Assembly (NCBI GenBank): GCA_014360385.1 | Contig: JACIXO010000014.1 | Location: 1-11,557, forward strand | DNA: 11,557 nucleotides | Direction: 5' to 3' | From: Actinomycetota bacterium | GTDB lineage: Bacteria > Actinomycetota > Humimicrobiia > Humimicrobiales > Humimicrobiaceae | Part shown: positions 1 through 7,498 of the stretch, one piece after another | How positions within the stretch are numbered: the first letter of the stretch is position 1 | How the letters are laid out: each line of letters opens with the position of its first letter | The notes under the pieces: model-generated | Database searches by the model: none | What the model was told of the DNA's origin: nothing | The model's input: only the letters and a program-made list of their open reading frames with translations | Position numbers and translations under genes: made by a program

Positions 1-191
1 GGCAGAGGACTAAAAAGCAACAGGATTTGCTTTCTTCTATCAAAAGAGGAGATGAGATAATAACCATTGGTGGTTTTTATGGCAAAGTAAAGGATGTAAA
101 GGAAGATTTCCTAATCGTAACTATTTCCAGTGGGGTTGATGTTAAGATACTTAAGAGTGCAGTTTCGAAGAAAATAGGAAGTAGCGAGTGA
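1..191 (+). CDS. yajC: YajC, preprotein translocase accessory subunit (3' end only)
   Basis: This is the C-terminal 62 codons of a gene that begins before the window, read in the frame of codons starting at base 3 and ending in TGA at 189-191. The visible protein has the soluble YajC core: a basic stretch (RTKKQQDLLSSIKRGDEI), then IITIGGFYGKVKDV, a GDxIxTxGGxxGxV pattern typical of the family, and a short beta-rich tail ending in VKILKSAVSKKI. The single N-terminal membrane helix expected for YajC lies outside the window. YajC is a small inner-membrane partner of SecD and SecF in the holo-translocon. secD follows after only 28 bases, which supports the call and suggests co-transcription. Confidence 0.9.
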   Translation, partial: QRTKKQQDLLSSIKRGDEIITIGGFYGKVKDVKEDFLIVTISSGVDVKILKSAVSKKIGSSE

Positions 192-219
192 GCTAAAAGG
201 CTAAGAGAAATATCATATT

Positions 220-1755
220 TTGAAAATGCGAGACAAGAAATTTAACATAGTTATTGTTTTTATATTCTTCGCAATAATCGGTGTCTGCTTCTATTACATA
301 CTTAAATATCCTATTAATCTTGGGCTTGACCTAAAAGGTGGCACTCAGATTATCTTAAGACCTACTGAAAAAGGTGCAGAGGAAGTAAGCCCTGAATCTC
401 TTGATAAGGCCACTCTTATTATAATGGATAGGGTAGACAAACTTGGCATTTCTGAGCCACTTGTAACAAGAGACACAAATACCAACAATATTATAGTTCA
501 GCTTCCTGGTGTAAAAGATCCGTCAAGAGCATTGGAGGTTATCGGGAAAACAGCCCAGCTAGAATTCAGAATCCTTGAAGGTGAATTCGGAATTATTGAG
601 GATAATCTTGTTAAGCCTGCTTTAATTGATGCTGAAAATATAAGGTCTTTGTCTTCAAGTGATGATGGTAAGTTATTTGTATTTGAGAGCCTTCTTACAG
701 GAAAGGTCAAATATAAAATATCAGTAGATGAAAAAACACAGGATATCCTTGTAGAGGACTATGAATCGGGGGATTTGATAGGTAAGATAATACCTTCTTC
801 TGGTGGCGAACTTTATTTAAAAAATCTTGAAACTGAAGAAAATTTAGGAGAGATACTTTCAAACAAAAAAGCTGCAACATCAGTGTTGGTTGGTCCTGTT
901 CTTTTAAAAGGAGATAAACTGGTAGATGCACGGGCTGGCTATGACTCAACCGGCAAAATAATTGTTTCAATGAGCTTTACGGATGAAGGAAAAGAAATAT
1001 TTGAGAAAGTAACTTCAGAAAACATTGGAAAAAGACTGGCGATAGTTCTGGATAGAGATATAAAATCTGCTCCAGTAATAAAAACAGCAATTTCTGGAGA
1101 TGCAGTTATTGAAGGGATTGAAAGTCTTGATGAAGCTAAAGACATTGCACTTGTTCTCCAGACAGGAGCACTACCTGTTGAGCTTGTAGTTGAGGAGAAT
1201 ACAACTGTTGGACCGACTCTCGGAAAAGACTCACTCACCAAAGGATTATATGCCGGCTTAATTGGATTCTTACTAGTAGTAGTATTTATGCTTTCCTATT
1301 ACAGGGGGCTTGGACTTATCTCAACAATAGGACTTATAGTGTATGTGATAATCTTCTGGGGGATTCTTTCCGGAATTGGTGCTGCACTTACATTACCAGG
1401 TATTGCTGGAGTAATACTGACAATTGGCATGGCTGTAGATGCAAATGTAATTGTCTTTGAAAGAATTAAAGAAGAGTTTAGAAAAGGAAAATCTATAAGG
1501 ATTTCAGTGTTTGAAGGTTTTAGACATGGATTAAGGACAGTCCTTGATTCCAATATCACTACTCTTATTACTGCTGCAGCTCTTTACAGGTTCGGGACTG
1601 GTCCAATTAAAGGTTTTGCGGTTACTTTAAGTTTAGGAATAATTATAAGCATGATTACCACTCTTATACTTTCAAGAGCTATATTGATATTGCTCTCAGG
1701 ATTAAGAGGGGCCTCCAGGCCTGGTTTCTTGGGAGTAATAAGAGAAGGGAAGTAA
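220..1755 (+). CDS. secD: SecD, protein-export membrane protein
   Basis: SecD works with SecF in the cytoplasmic membrane, using the proton gradient to help release and pull proteins emerging from SecYEG. The 511-residue product has TM1 at about residues 8-28, then the family signature NLGLDLKGGTQ (33-43). A large extracytoplasmic P1 region follows (about 44-335), containing TAQLEFRILEG (111-121) and the conserved TGALP (315-319). TM2-TM6 span about 342-495, with the TM4 signature GMAVDANVIVFERIKEE (403-419), whose Asp lies in the proposed proton path. Residues about 121-220 look like a lineage-specific charged insert in the P1 head. The start given is TTG at 220, 11 bases after the purine run AAGAGA (203-208). 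An in-frame ATG at 226 (codon 3) is an equally possible start. secF follows after 5 bases. Confidence 0.97.
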   Translation: MKMRDKKFNIVIVFIFFAIIGVCFYYILKYPINLGLDLKGGTQIILRPTEKGAEEVSPESLDKATLIIMDRVDKLGISEPLVTRDTNTNNIIVQLPGVKDPSRALEVIGKTAQLEFRILEGEFGIIEDNLVKPALIDAENIRSLSSSDDGKLFVFESLLTGKVKYKISVDEKTQDILVEDYESGDLIGKIIPSSGGELYLKNLETEENLGEILSNKKAATSVLVGPVLLKGDKLVDARAGYDSTGKIIVSMSFTDEGKEIFEKVTSENIGKRLAIVLDRDIKSAPVIKTAISGDAVIEGIESLDEAKDIALVLQTGALPVELVVEENTTVGPTLGKDSLTKGLYAGLIGFLLVVVFMLSYYRGLGLISTIGLIVYVIIFWGILSGIGAALTLPGIAGVILTIGMAVDANVIVFERIKEEFRKGKSIRISVFEGFRHGLRTVLDSNITTLITAAALYRFGTGPIKGFAVTLSLGIIISMITTLILSRAILILLSGLRGASRPGFLGVIREGK

Positions 1756-1760
1756 AAAAG

Positions 1761-2645
1761 TTGAGGTTTAGAAATTTCAATTTCGACTTTATTGGGAGAA
1801 GAAAGATTTGGTTCTTGATGTCCCTGGCTTTGATAGTAGCTGGAATAATTGGCTTTGTGGTCAATCATGGTTTTAATCTTGGAATAGACTTTCTGGGAGG
1901 ATCACTATTGGAAATAGAATTTCAGCGAGATATAGATGTCAGCGAACTAAGACAGGTAATGTCTGAACTCGGGTTTAGAAACGCTATACTTCAAAGAACA
2001 GACTCCAATCGATTTATAATAAGGACCACTCCTATCACACCGGAAACAAAGGATAGAATTCTTGACACCCTTGACGAAAAACTTGGTATCAAAAGACCAC
2101 CTCTCCAAGATAGAAATGTTCTTCCTGGCTTTGGTAAGGATATAACAAGATATGCATTGATAGCCATTGGAATAAGCGTTGTGGGAATCTTAATATATGT
2201 GTGGATTAGATTTGAATTAAGATTTGGAGTATCTGCTATTGTTGCTCTGATTCATGATGTTCTAATTACGTTAGGTGTGTATGCTATATTACACAGGGAA
2301 GTAAATACTTCTACTGTGGCTGCAGTTCTAACTATCCTTGGGTACTCTCTGAATGACACTATAGTAGTGTTTGACAGAATAAGAGAAAATACTTCTCTTG
2401 CTTCTAAGCTAGGCTATGCAAAAATAGTAAATAACTCTGTGAACCAGACACTTGCGAGATCTATTAATACTTCTCTTACAACACTATTTCCCATAGTTGT
2501 TTTACTTGCAATAGGAAGTCCTGCCCTCAAGGATTTTGCTCTAACTCTGACTGTCGGCATTGTGTCAGGAACTTATTCCTCGATTTTTATTGCAAGCCCG
2601 CTACTAGTTATCTGGAATAATAGATTTCCAAAATACAAGAAGTAA
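1761..2645 (+). CDS. secF: SecF, protein-export membrane protein
   Basis: SecF is the obligate partner of SecD in the membrane complex that supports late steps of Sec export. The 294-residue protein has TM1 at about 15-34, then NLGIDFLGGSLLEIEF (39-54), matching the SecF GIDFxGG signature. A short P4-type periplasmic domain runs to about residue 125. Five further membrane segments (about 129-285) include the TM4 motif ILGYSLNDTIVVFDRIREN (192-210) with the conserved Asp, and NQTLARSINTSLTT (228-241). It is kept separate from SecD rather than fused as in Bacillus SecDF. The start is TTG at 1761, chosen because it gives the standard N-terminus and has the purine-rich site AGGGAAG (1746-1752) 8 bases upstream, inside the end of secD. 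recJ begins 2 bases after the stop. Confidence 0.96.
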   Translation: MRFRNFNFDFIGRRKIWFLMSLALIVAGIIGFVVNHGFNLGIDFLGGSLLEIEFQRDIDVSELRQVMSELGFRNAILQRTDSNRFIIRTTPITPETKDRILDTLDEKLGIKRPPLQDRNVLPGFGKDITRYALIAIGISVVGILIYVWIRFELRFGVSAIVALIHDVLITLGVYAILHREVNTSTVAAVLTILGYSLNDTIVVFDRIRENTSLASKLGYAKIVNNSVNQTLARSINTSLTTLFPIVVLLAIGSPALKDFALTLTVGIVSGTYSSIFIASPLLVIWNNRFPKYKK

Positions 2646-2647
2646 TC

Positions 2648-4423
2648 ATGAGAAACTTTCCTCAAAAGTGGAGATGCAGGAAGGTAACAGATATTGACTT
2701 CGAGGTTTGTTCCAGATTTAATTTTTCTCCAGCTCTAATAACTCTCTTTGCTAACAGAGGAATTAAAACAGAAGAACAGATATTGTCCTTTTTGAAACCA
2801 TCGTTTAGGGATTTGCATGACCCTGGGCTTCTTCCAGGTATAAAGGAGGGTATAAGCAGAGTAAAAAGAGCTATTTACACCAAGGAAAGGATTCTTGTTT
2901 TTGGAGATTATGATACAGATGGAATCATAAGTTGTGTTATTATGTATAATTTTTTGAAAAGGTTGGACGTGGATGTGGACATTTACGTACCTGATAGGTT
3001 TACTGAGGGATATGATATAAGTATCAACTTTGTTAAAAGAATTCTGAATGAAAATTTGTATAAGCTAATTATTTGTGTTGACTGTGGGACCAATAGTAGC
3101 GAGGTGCAGGAATATGTATGTAAGAATAATATAGATATAGACATAATAGCGTGTGATCATCATGAGCCACATAGTACTCCATTTCCAGAAGGAATACATG
3201 ATAAAGGAAAATACATTATAATCAACCCTAAGTTAGAATATTCTACATATCCATTTAAAGATTTAAGTGGGGCTGGTGTTACTTTCAAATTTATAACTGC
3301 TGTTTTGAGAGAGCTTGAAGAGGAGTTTAAGAAAAGATTTGAGAAGAGCTATTTGACTTCACTTCTTGACATGGTAGCTATCTCCACGATTGCTGACGTG
3401 ATGCCACTTGTAGGTGAAAATAGAGTGATTGTAAAAAAAGGGCTTGAGATACTCAAAAATAGTTCCAACAGGGGACTTAAGAGGATGTTAGACAGAATTT
3501 TAAATGGTGTGGAAGAAATAACACCTGATCATGTGGGTTTTGTTATAGCTCCCAGGCTTAACGCTGAAGGGAGAGTAAAAAATGCAGAGAATAGCATAAA
3601 GCTACTAAAGGAGGATGAGAAAGAAGATGAGGTGAGTTTAGGGAAAATAGTAGATGAGCTTAACCTTTCCAATGAGAAAAGAAAATCTATTCAGGAAAGT
3701 GTTCTCAATGAGATAATAGCTAACAATGATTTTTCCTGGATTATTGAAAATCAAAAGATTTTTATTGACAAATCCGAAAGATGGAGCGAAGGAGTGCTTG
3801 GAATAGTGGCATCGGATCTAGTTAAGAGATTTAATATTCCAGTTATCCTTTTTAGAGAAAAAGGAGAGAAACTCAAAGGTTCTGGAAGAAGCATAGAGAA
3901 ATTTAATCTTTATGAGAACCTTTTTTCACTCAGGGACTTATTTGAAAAGTTTGGAGGTCATGAACTTGCTTGTGGTATCACCATGCCCAAATCCAATTTT
4001 GAATACTTTAAAGATGAGATGATAAGAATAGCAAGTTCTAAGCTTAGCAGTAAAGACGTTGAGAAAAGCTTTTCTTATGATCTTGAAATGAGTTTCAAAG
4101 ATATCAATGGTAATTTTATAAGAGAGCTACAGCTTCTAAAGCCTTTTGGAGTTGGAAATCCGAGACCAGTATTTGTTACCAGAAATTGCGAAATCCTGTC
4201 TAAGACCTACTCCCAAGACGAAAAAGTTTTAAAAATAAGGCTAAAGAATAGTAATGTTGTATTTAGTGGAATAATGTTTGGAGTAGAAAATGACCTCGCG
4301 TCAAAAGTCTTAAGTAGTGGCAAAGTAAATGTGCTTTATACTATTGATGAGACTTGCTACAAGCTTGATAACAAGATTACCATGACCCAGCTTGTCATTT
4401 TAGACTTGGAACTGTGCTTATAG
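2648..4423 (+). CDS. recJ: RecJ, single-stranded-DNA-specific 5'-3' exonuclease
   Basis: RecJ degrades single-stranded DNA from the 5' end in recombination repair, mismatch repair and base-excision repair. The 591-residue protein carries the DHH phosphoesterase metal site: FGDYDTDG (85-92), VDCG (144-147), DHHE (170-173), and SGAG followed by IADVMPL (207-210, 248-254). The DHHA1 domain follows, with PRLNAEGR (302-309), EGVLGIVAS (381-389), GSGRS (411-415) and the nucleic-acid-binding FGGHELACG (435-443). The C-terminal OB-like domain shows PFGVGNPRPVF (499-509). All metal-binding Asp/His positions I can recognise are present. Small departures from the usual text are FGDYDTDG instead of VGDYDVDG, and Ser-Glu where many family members have His-Pro before GVxGIVAS. 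The ATG sits 2 bases after secF, with AAGAAG just upstream, so translation is probably coupled. Confidence 0.96.
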   Translation: MRNFPQKWRCRKVTDIDFEVCSRFNFSPALITLFANRGIKTEEQILSFLKPSFRDLHDPGLLPGIKEGISRVKRAIYTKERILVFGDYDTDGIISCVIMYNFLKRLDVDVDIYVPDRFTEGYDISINFVKRILNENLYKLIICVDCGTNSSEVQEYVCKNNIDIDIIACDHHEPHSTPFPEGIHDKGKYIIINPKLEYSTYPFKDLSGAGVTFKFITAVLRELEEEFKKRFEKSYLTSLLDMVAISTIADVMPLVGENRVIVKKGLEILKNSSNRGLKRMLDRILNGVEEITPDHVGFVIAPRLNAEGRVKNAENSIKLLKEDEKEDEVSLGKIVDELNLSNEKRKSIQESVLNEIIANNDFSWIIENQKIFIDKSERWSEGVLGIVASDLVKRFNIPVILFREKGEKLKGSGRSIEKFNLYENLFSLRDLFEKFGGHELACGITMPKSNFEYFKDEMIRIASSKLSSKDVEKSFSYDLEMSFKDINGNFIRELQLLKPFGVGNPRPVFVTRNCEILSKTYSQDEKVLKIRLKNSNVVFSGIMFGVENDLASKVLSSGKVNVLYTIDETCYKLDNKITMTQLVILDLELCL

Positions 4424-4448
4424 AGAAATATTCTTATAGAACTCATAA

Positions 4449-4457
4449 TGTTATAAT
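4449..4457 (+). promoter_or_regulatory. Extended -10 promoter element upstream of rel
   Basis: The sequence TGTTATAAT is a perfect extended -10 box (TGn followed by the consensus TATAAT at 4452-4457). It lies 26 bases after the recJ stop, in the only sizeable gap of the first 7 kb. The region where a -35 would lie (about 4429-4436, ATTCTTA) is a poor match, as is common when an extended -10 is present. Transcription would begin near 4464, giving a leader of about 100 bases before the rel ATG. This suggests that rel and the genes after it can be transcribed independently of the sec-recJ transcript. Inference from sequence only. Confidence 0.6.
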
Positions 4458-4507
4458 ATAAAAAATGATAAAATGCACGAAGTTACGAAAAATATTAAAA
4501 AATATAA

Positions 4508-4556
4508 AAACTAAGTACAGATTGGAAAATATCTTTTAGTTTGTTTTTAGATTTTT
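4508..4556 (+). terminator. Weak AT-rich hairpin with T-rich tail in the rel leader (possible terminator or attenuator)
   Basis: AAACTAA (4508-4514) is complementary to TTAGTTT (4536-4542), leaving a 21-base loop. The 3' arm is followed by the T-rich tract GTTTTTAGATTTTTT. The stem has only 7 pairs with one G-C, so it would be unstable. It could terminate recJ read-through or act within the rel leader, but chance in AT-rich DNA is a real alternative. Confidence 0.22.
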
Positions 4557-4565
4557 TAGATTGCC

Positions 4566-6833
4566 ATGGAGTTAGCTTCTAAAAAAATAAATGAAAATAA
4601 CACCGATGTTGCTACTGTAAGGACAAAAGGTGTGGGTTCTGAGGTTGATTCTGATCTTTTGTATGAAGAACTTGTTAAAAAGATAGAAGCTTCCAGTCTT
4701 CAGGTGGATCTCGAACTTCTTAAGAAAGCTTACCTTATTGCTAAAAAGTACCATGACGGTCAGTGTAGAAAATCAGGTGAGCCTTTCATTGTCCATCCTC
4801 TGGAAGTAGCAAAAATCCTTGCAGATATAGAAATGGATCAGACCTCTATAATAGCTGCCCTGCTTCATGATCTGGTAGAAGATACAGAATATAGTTTAGA
4901 GAAGATAAATAAAGAGTTTGGTAGTGAAATAGCCAATATAATAAATGGGGTCACCAAGTTAGACAAAATTGTTTTTACCAGTAAAGAAGAACAGCAGGTA
5001 GAAAATTTAAGGAAAATGATTATAGCTATGGCAGAAGATGTAAGAATAATACTTGTTAAGCTTGCTGATAGATTGCACAATATGAGAACCCTCTCACCGT
5101 TCAACAAAGAAAAACGAAAAATCAAGGCGTTGGAAACCTTGCAGATATATGCCCCTATTGCTCACAGGCTCGGAATATTCCAGATAAAGTCTGAGCTGGA
5201 AGACTTGAGTTTTAAATATCTTTATCCAAAACAGTATGAGAAGATAGTTGAGATGGTAAGAACCCGACTTGAAGAGAGAAAGTCATTGATAGATGAAACC
5301 ATAAAAACTGTAGATGAAAAGCTAAAGGAGGTAGGAATCCAAGCAGAGATTACAGGAAGGATCAAGAACTACTACAGCATATATAATAAGATGGTAAACC
5401 AGAATAGGGAGTTTGAGGATATATATGATTTAATTGCAATCAGAATAATAGTAAACGATGTAAAGAGCTGTTATGGGGCTCTCGGTATCGTTCATTCTAT
5501 ATGGAGACCCCTGCCTGGTAGATTCAGGGATTTTATAGCTAATCCGAAGCTTAATATGTATCAGTCGCTTCATACCACAGTTATAGGTAATAAAGGAAAA
5601 CCACTCGAGATCCAGATAAGAACTTTTGAAATGCATAGAGTTGCAGAATACGGTATTGCGGCACATTACAGGTACAAAGAAGGCTCAAAAGTTGATGAGT
5701 TTGATAAGAGGGTTGCCTGGATAAGACAGATTCTAGACTGGCAGAGAGAATTGAAAGATCCTCAGGATTATATGGAATCTCTGAAACTGGATTTGTTCGA
5801 GGACGAAGTATTTGTGTTTACCCCCAAAGGCAAGGTCATTAACTTGCCGCGCGGTTCAACTCCAATAGACTTTGCTTATGCAATCCACACAGATATTGGT
5901 CATAACTGCATTGGAGCTAAAGTAAATGGACAAATGGTTCCAATTGAGAGTGTTCTGGAAAATGGAGACATTGTTGAAATAATTGTCTCCAAATCACCTA
6001 AGGGGCCGAGTAGAGACTGGCTTAATGTGGTAAAAACATCAAGAGCGAGGAACAAAATAAAGCAGTGGTTCAGCAAAGAAGAACGCCAGGAGTCCTACAA
6101 TGTTGGAAGAGAAATTATGCTAAAACTTCTGAGAAAAAATGGTCTATCATTCAAGAGTGTTCCTCTTGAAATTTTTGAAGAAGTAGCAAAGGATATGAAT
6201 TTTGAAAAGGCTGATGTTCTTTTTCAGAATATAGGTTCACACAAGGTCTCACCCCATCAAGTTTTCACCAAGCTTATCAAAAAGTTAAGCCAGTCAGAAG
6301 AAAAGCAAGAAGGAGAAAAAAGTGATATAGCGTTAAAGGAGACATATGAAAGACCTCCATTAGAGAGAAGATCGGGAACCGGGATAAAGGTCAGAGGAAT
6401 GGAGGGAGTGTTAGTAAATATCGCCAGATGCTGCAATCCTGTTCCTGAGGATAGAATTATTGGTTACATAACCAGAGGCAGGGGGATAACAGTTCATAGA
6501 GCGGACTGCAGTAATATAGTTAATTTAAATAATATCGACAAACAAAGACTTATAGAGGTAGCCTGGGATAGAGGTGTGCCTTTTAAATTTAACGTAGAAA
6601 TCCAGGTAGAAGCTATCGATAGGGTGAGACTCCTGAGAGATATCACGAATGTGATTGGCGAATATGACATAAACATAGTGAGTGCACAGGCTCTCTCCCT
6701 GCACAAGAATGGCCATGCGAAGTTTAGATTTGTAATTGAAGTCAACAATATGTATGTTCTAAAAGATATTCTTAGAAATATAAAACAAGTTGATTCTGTT
6801 TACGATGCTTTTAGAGTATTACCTAGGAAGTAG
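4566..6833 (+). CDS. rel: Bifunctional (p)ppGpp synthetase/hydrolase (Rel family, long RSH)
   Basis: This enzyme makes and degrades the stringent-response alarmone (p)ppGpp, and in a cell with one long RSH it does both. The 755 residues contain an N-terminal HD hydrolase domain with H77, HDLVED (101-106) and KLADRLHNM (165-173), so the hydrolase site looks intact. The synthetase domain follows: GRIKNYYSIYNKM (264-276), the RFRD motif (319-322), NMYQSLHTTV (330-339) and LEIQIRT (347-353). Next come a TGS domain (about 413-472, DEVFVFTPKGK), a helical region, a conserved-cysteine domain (RCCNPVP 621-627, HRADC 644-648) and a C-terminal ACT domain (about 676-753). An intact HD site plus an RxKD-like rather than ExDD synthetase motif indicates a bifunctional Rel. 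The ATG at 4566 has no clear Shine-Dalgarno sequence, and the first 30 residues are not conserved, so the start is the least certain part. The next gene begins 2 bases after the stop. Confidence 0.96.
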   Translation: MELASKKINENNTDVATVRTKGVGSEVDSDLLYEELVKKIEASSLQVDLELLKKAYLIAKKYHDGQCRKSGEPFIVHPLEVAKILADIEMDQTSIIAALLHDLVEDTEYSLEKINKEFGSEIANIINGVTKLDKIVFTSKEEQQVENLRKMIIAMAEDVRIILVKLADRLHNMRTLSPFNKEKRKIKALETLQIYAPIAHRLGIFQIKSELEDLSFKYLYPKQYEKIVEMVRTRLEERKSLIDETIKTVDEKLKEVGIQAEITGRIKNYYSIYNKMVNQNREFEDIYDLIAIRIIVNDVKSCYGALGIVHSIWRPLPGRFRDFIANPKLNMYQSLHTTVIGNKGKPLEIQIRTFEMHRVAEYGIAAHYRYKEGSKVDEFDKRVAWIRQILDWQRELKDPQDYMESLKLDLFEDEVFVFTPKGKVINLPRGSTPIDFAYAIHTDIGHNCIGAKVNGQMVPIESVLENGDIVEIIVSKSPKGPSRDWLNVVKTSRARNKIKQWFSKEERQESYNVGREIMLKLLRKNGLSFKSVPLEIFEEVAKDMNFEKADVLFQNIGSHKVSPHQVFTKLIKKLSQSEEKQEGEKSDIALKETYERPPLERRSGTGIKVRGMEGVLVNIARCCNPVPEDRIIGYITRGRGITVHRADCSNIVNLNNIDKQRLIEVAWDRGVPFKFNVEIQVEAIDRVRLLRDITNVIGEYDINIVSAQALSLHKNGHAKFRFVIEVNNMYVLKDILRNIKQVDSVYDAFRVLPRK

Positions 6834-6835
6834 CC

Positions 6836-7471
6836 TTGAAAGTAGAAAGATTAGTGTTAGGGAATTTCGGGGTAAACTGTTACATTGTATCTTTTGATGA
6901 TTTTGATGGCAATACCATAATAATAGATCCTGGCTCTGAACCTCAAAAAATTATAAGTTATCTTGAGGAACGAAACCTAAAGCCTAGCCTCATACTAAAT
7001 ACTCATGGTCATTATGATCATATTGGAGCAATTCCCGTTCTGATTTCCAGGTATGAAATTCCATGTTATGTCCATGAGTTTGAAGAACCGATTGTTCTGG
7101 ATCCGGCTAAGAATTTGTCTTCATTTTTAGGTGAAAATGAATTATCATTAAAAACCTGTAGCCTTATAAAAGGAACTTGTGTAAAAAACTTTAATAATCT
7201 GGGTATAGAGGTAATATTAACTCCAGGACATACTCCGGGAAGTGTGATTATAAAACTGGATAAAATTCTATTCACAGGGGATTTACTTTTCAAGGGTGGG
7301 ATTGGTAGAACCGATTTACCGGGTGGAGATATTAGAGCAATTCGAAACTCTCTCTCAACGTTAAGAAAGTTGGGCCAGAGCGTGAAAGAAGACTTGATTG
7401 TCTATCCTGGTCATGGGGAAGAAACAACACTGAAATATGAACTTAAGACTAATTATTATTTAAGAATATAA
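6836..7471 (+). CDS. MBL-fold metallo-hydrolase, glyoxalase II-like
   Basis: This 211-residue protein belongs to the metallo-beta-lactamase fold, in the short glyoxalase II-like/YcbL group often found between rel and hisS in Firmicutes. The metal ligands are visible in order: THGHYDH (56-62, the HxHxDH motif), H132 in TPGHTPGS, D149 in FTGDLLF, and H193 in YPGHGEET. GGIGRTDLPGGD (154-165) is the usual signature before the last ligands. The C-terminal substrate-binding helices of true glyoxalase II (about 250 residues) are missing, so a thioester or related hydrolase is likely but the substrate is unknown. There is no signal peptide, so it is cytoplasmic. The start is TTG at 6836, supported by AGGAAG (6825-6830) at a 5-base spacing. 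It lies 2 bases after rel, implying co-translation. Confidence 0.92.
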   Translation: MKVERLVLGNFGVNCYIVSFDDFDGNTIIIDPGSEPQKIISYLEERNLKPSLILNTHGHYDHIGAIPVLISRYEIPCYVHEFEEPIVLDPAKNLSSFLGENELSLKTCSLIKGTCVKNFNNLGIEVILTPGHTPGSVIIKLDKILFTGDLLFKGGIGRTDLPGGDIRAIRNSLSTLRKLGQSVKEDLIVYPGHGEETTLKYELKTNYYLRI

Positions 7472-7498
7472 AGAGATTTTAAAGAGATTTTAAGAGAT
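7470..7498 (+). repeat. Tandem 11-base repeat forming the hisS ribosome-binding region
   Basis: The unit AAAGAGATTTT occurs twice head to tail (7470-7480 and 7481-7491), followed by a partial third copy, AAGAGAT, that runs into the hisS start codon. The first copy overlaps the stop of the preceding gene. Each copy supplies a weak purine-rich Shine-Dalgarno-like run: AAAGAG at 7481-7486 is 10 bases from ATG 7497, and AAGAG at 7492-7496 is 6 bases from ATG 7503. It looks like slippage expansion of a short intergenic spacer. Confidence 0.7.

Noticed and set aside
2900..4200. Substituted residues in RecJ motifs (FGDYDTDG, and the missing His before GVLGIVAS) as signs of an inactive enzyme.
   Set aside because: The Asp and His metal ligands and the FGGH motif are intact and the length is normal, so this looks like ordinary family variation.
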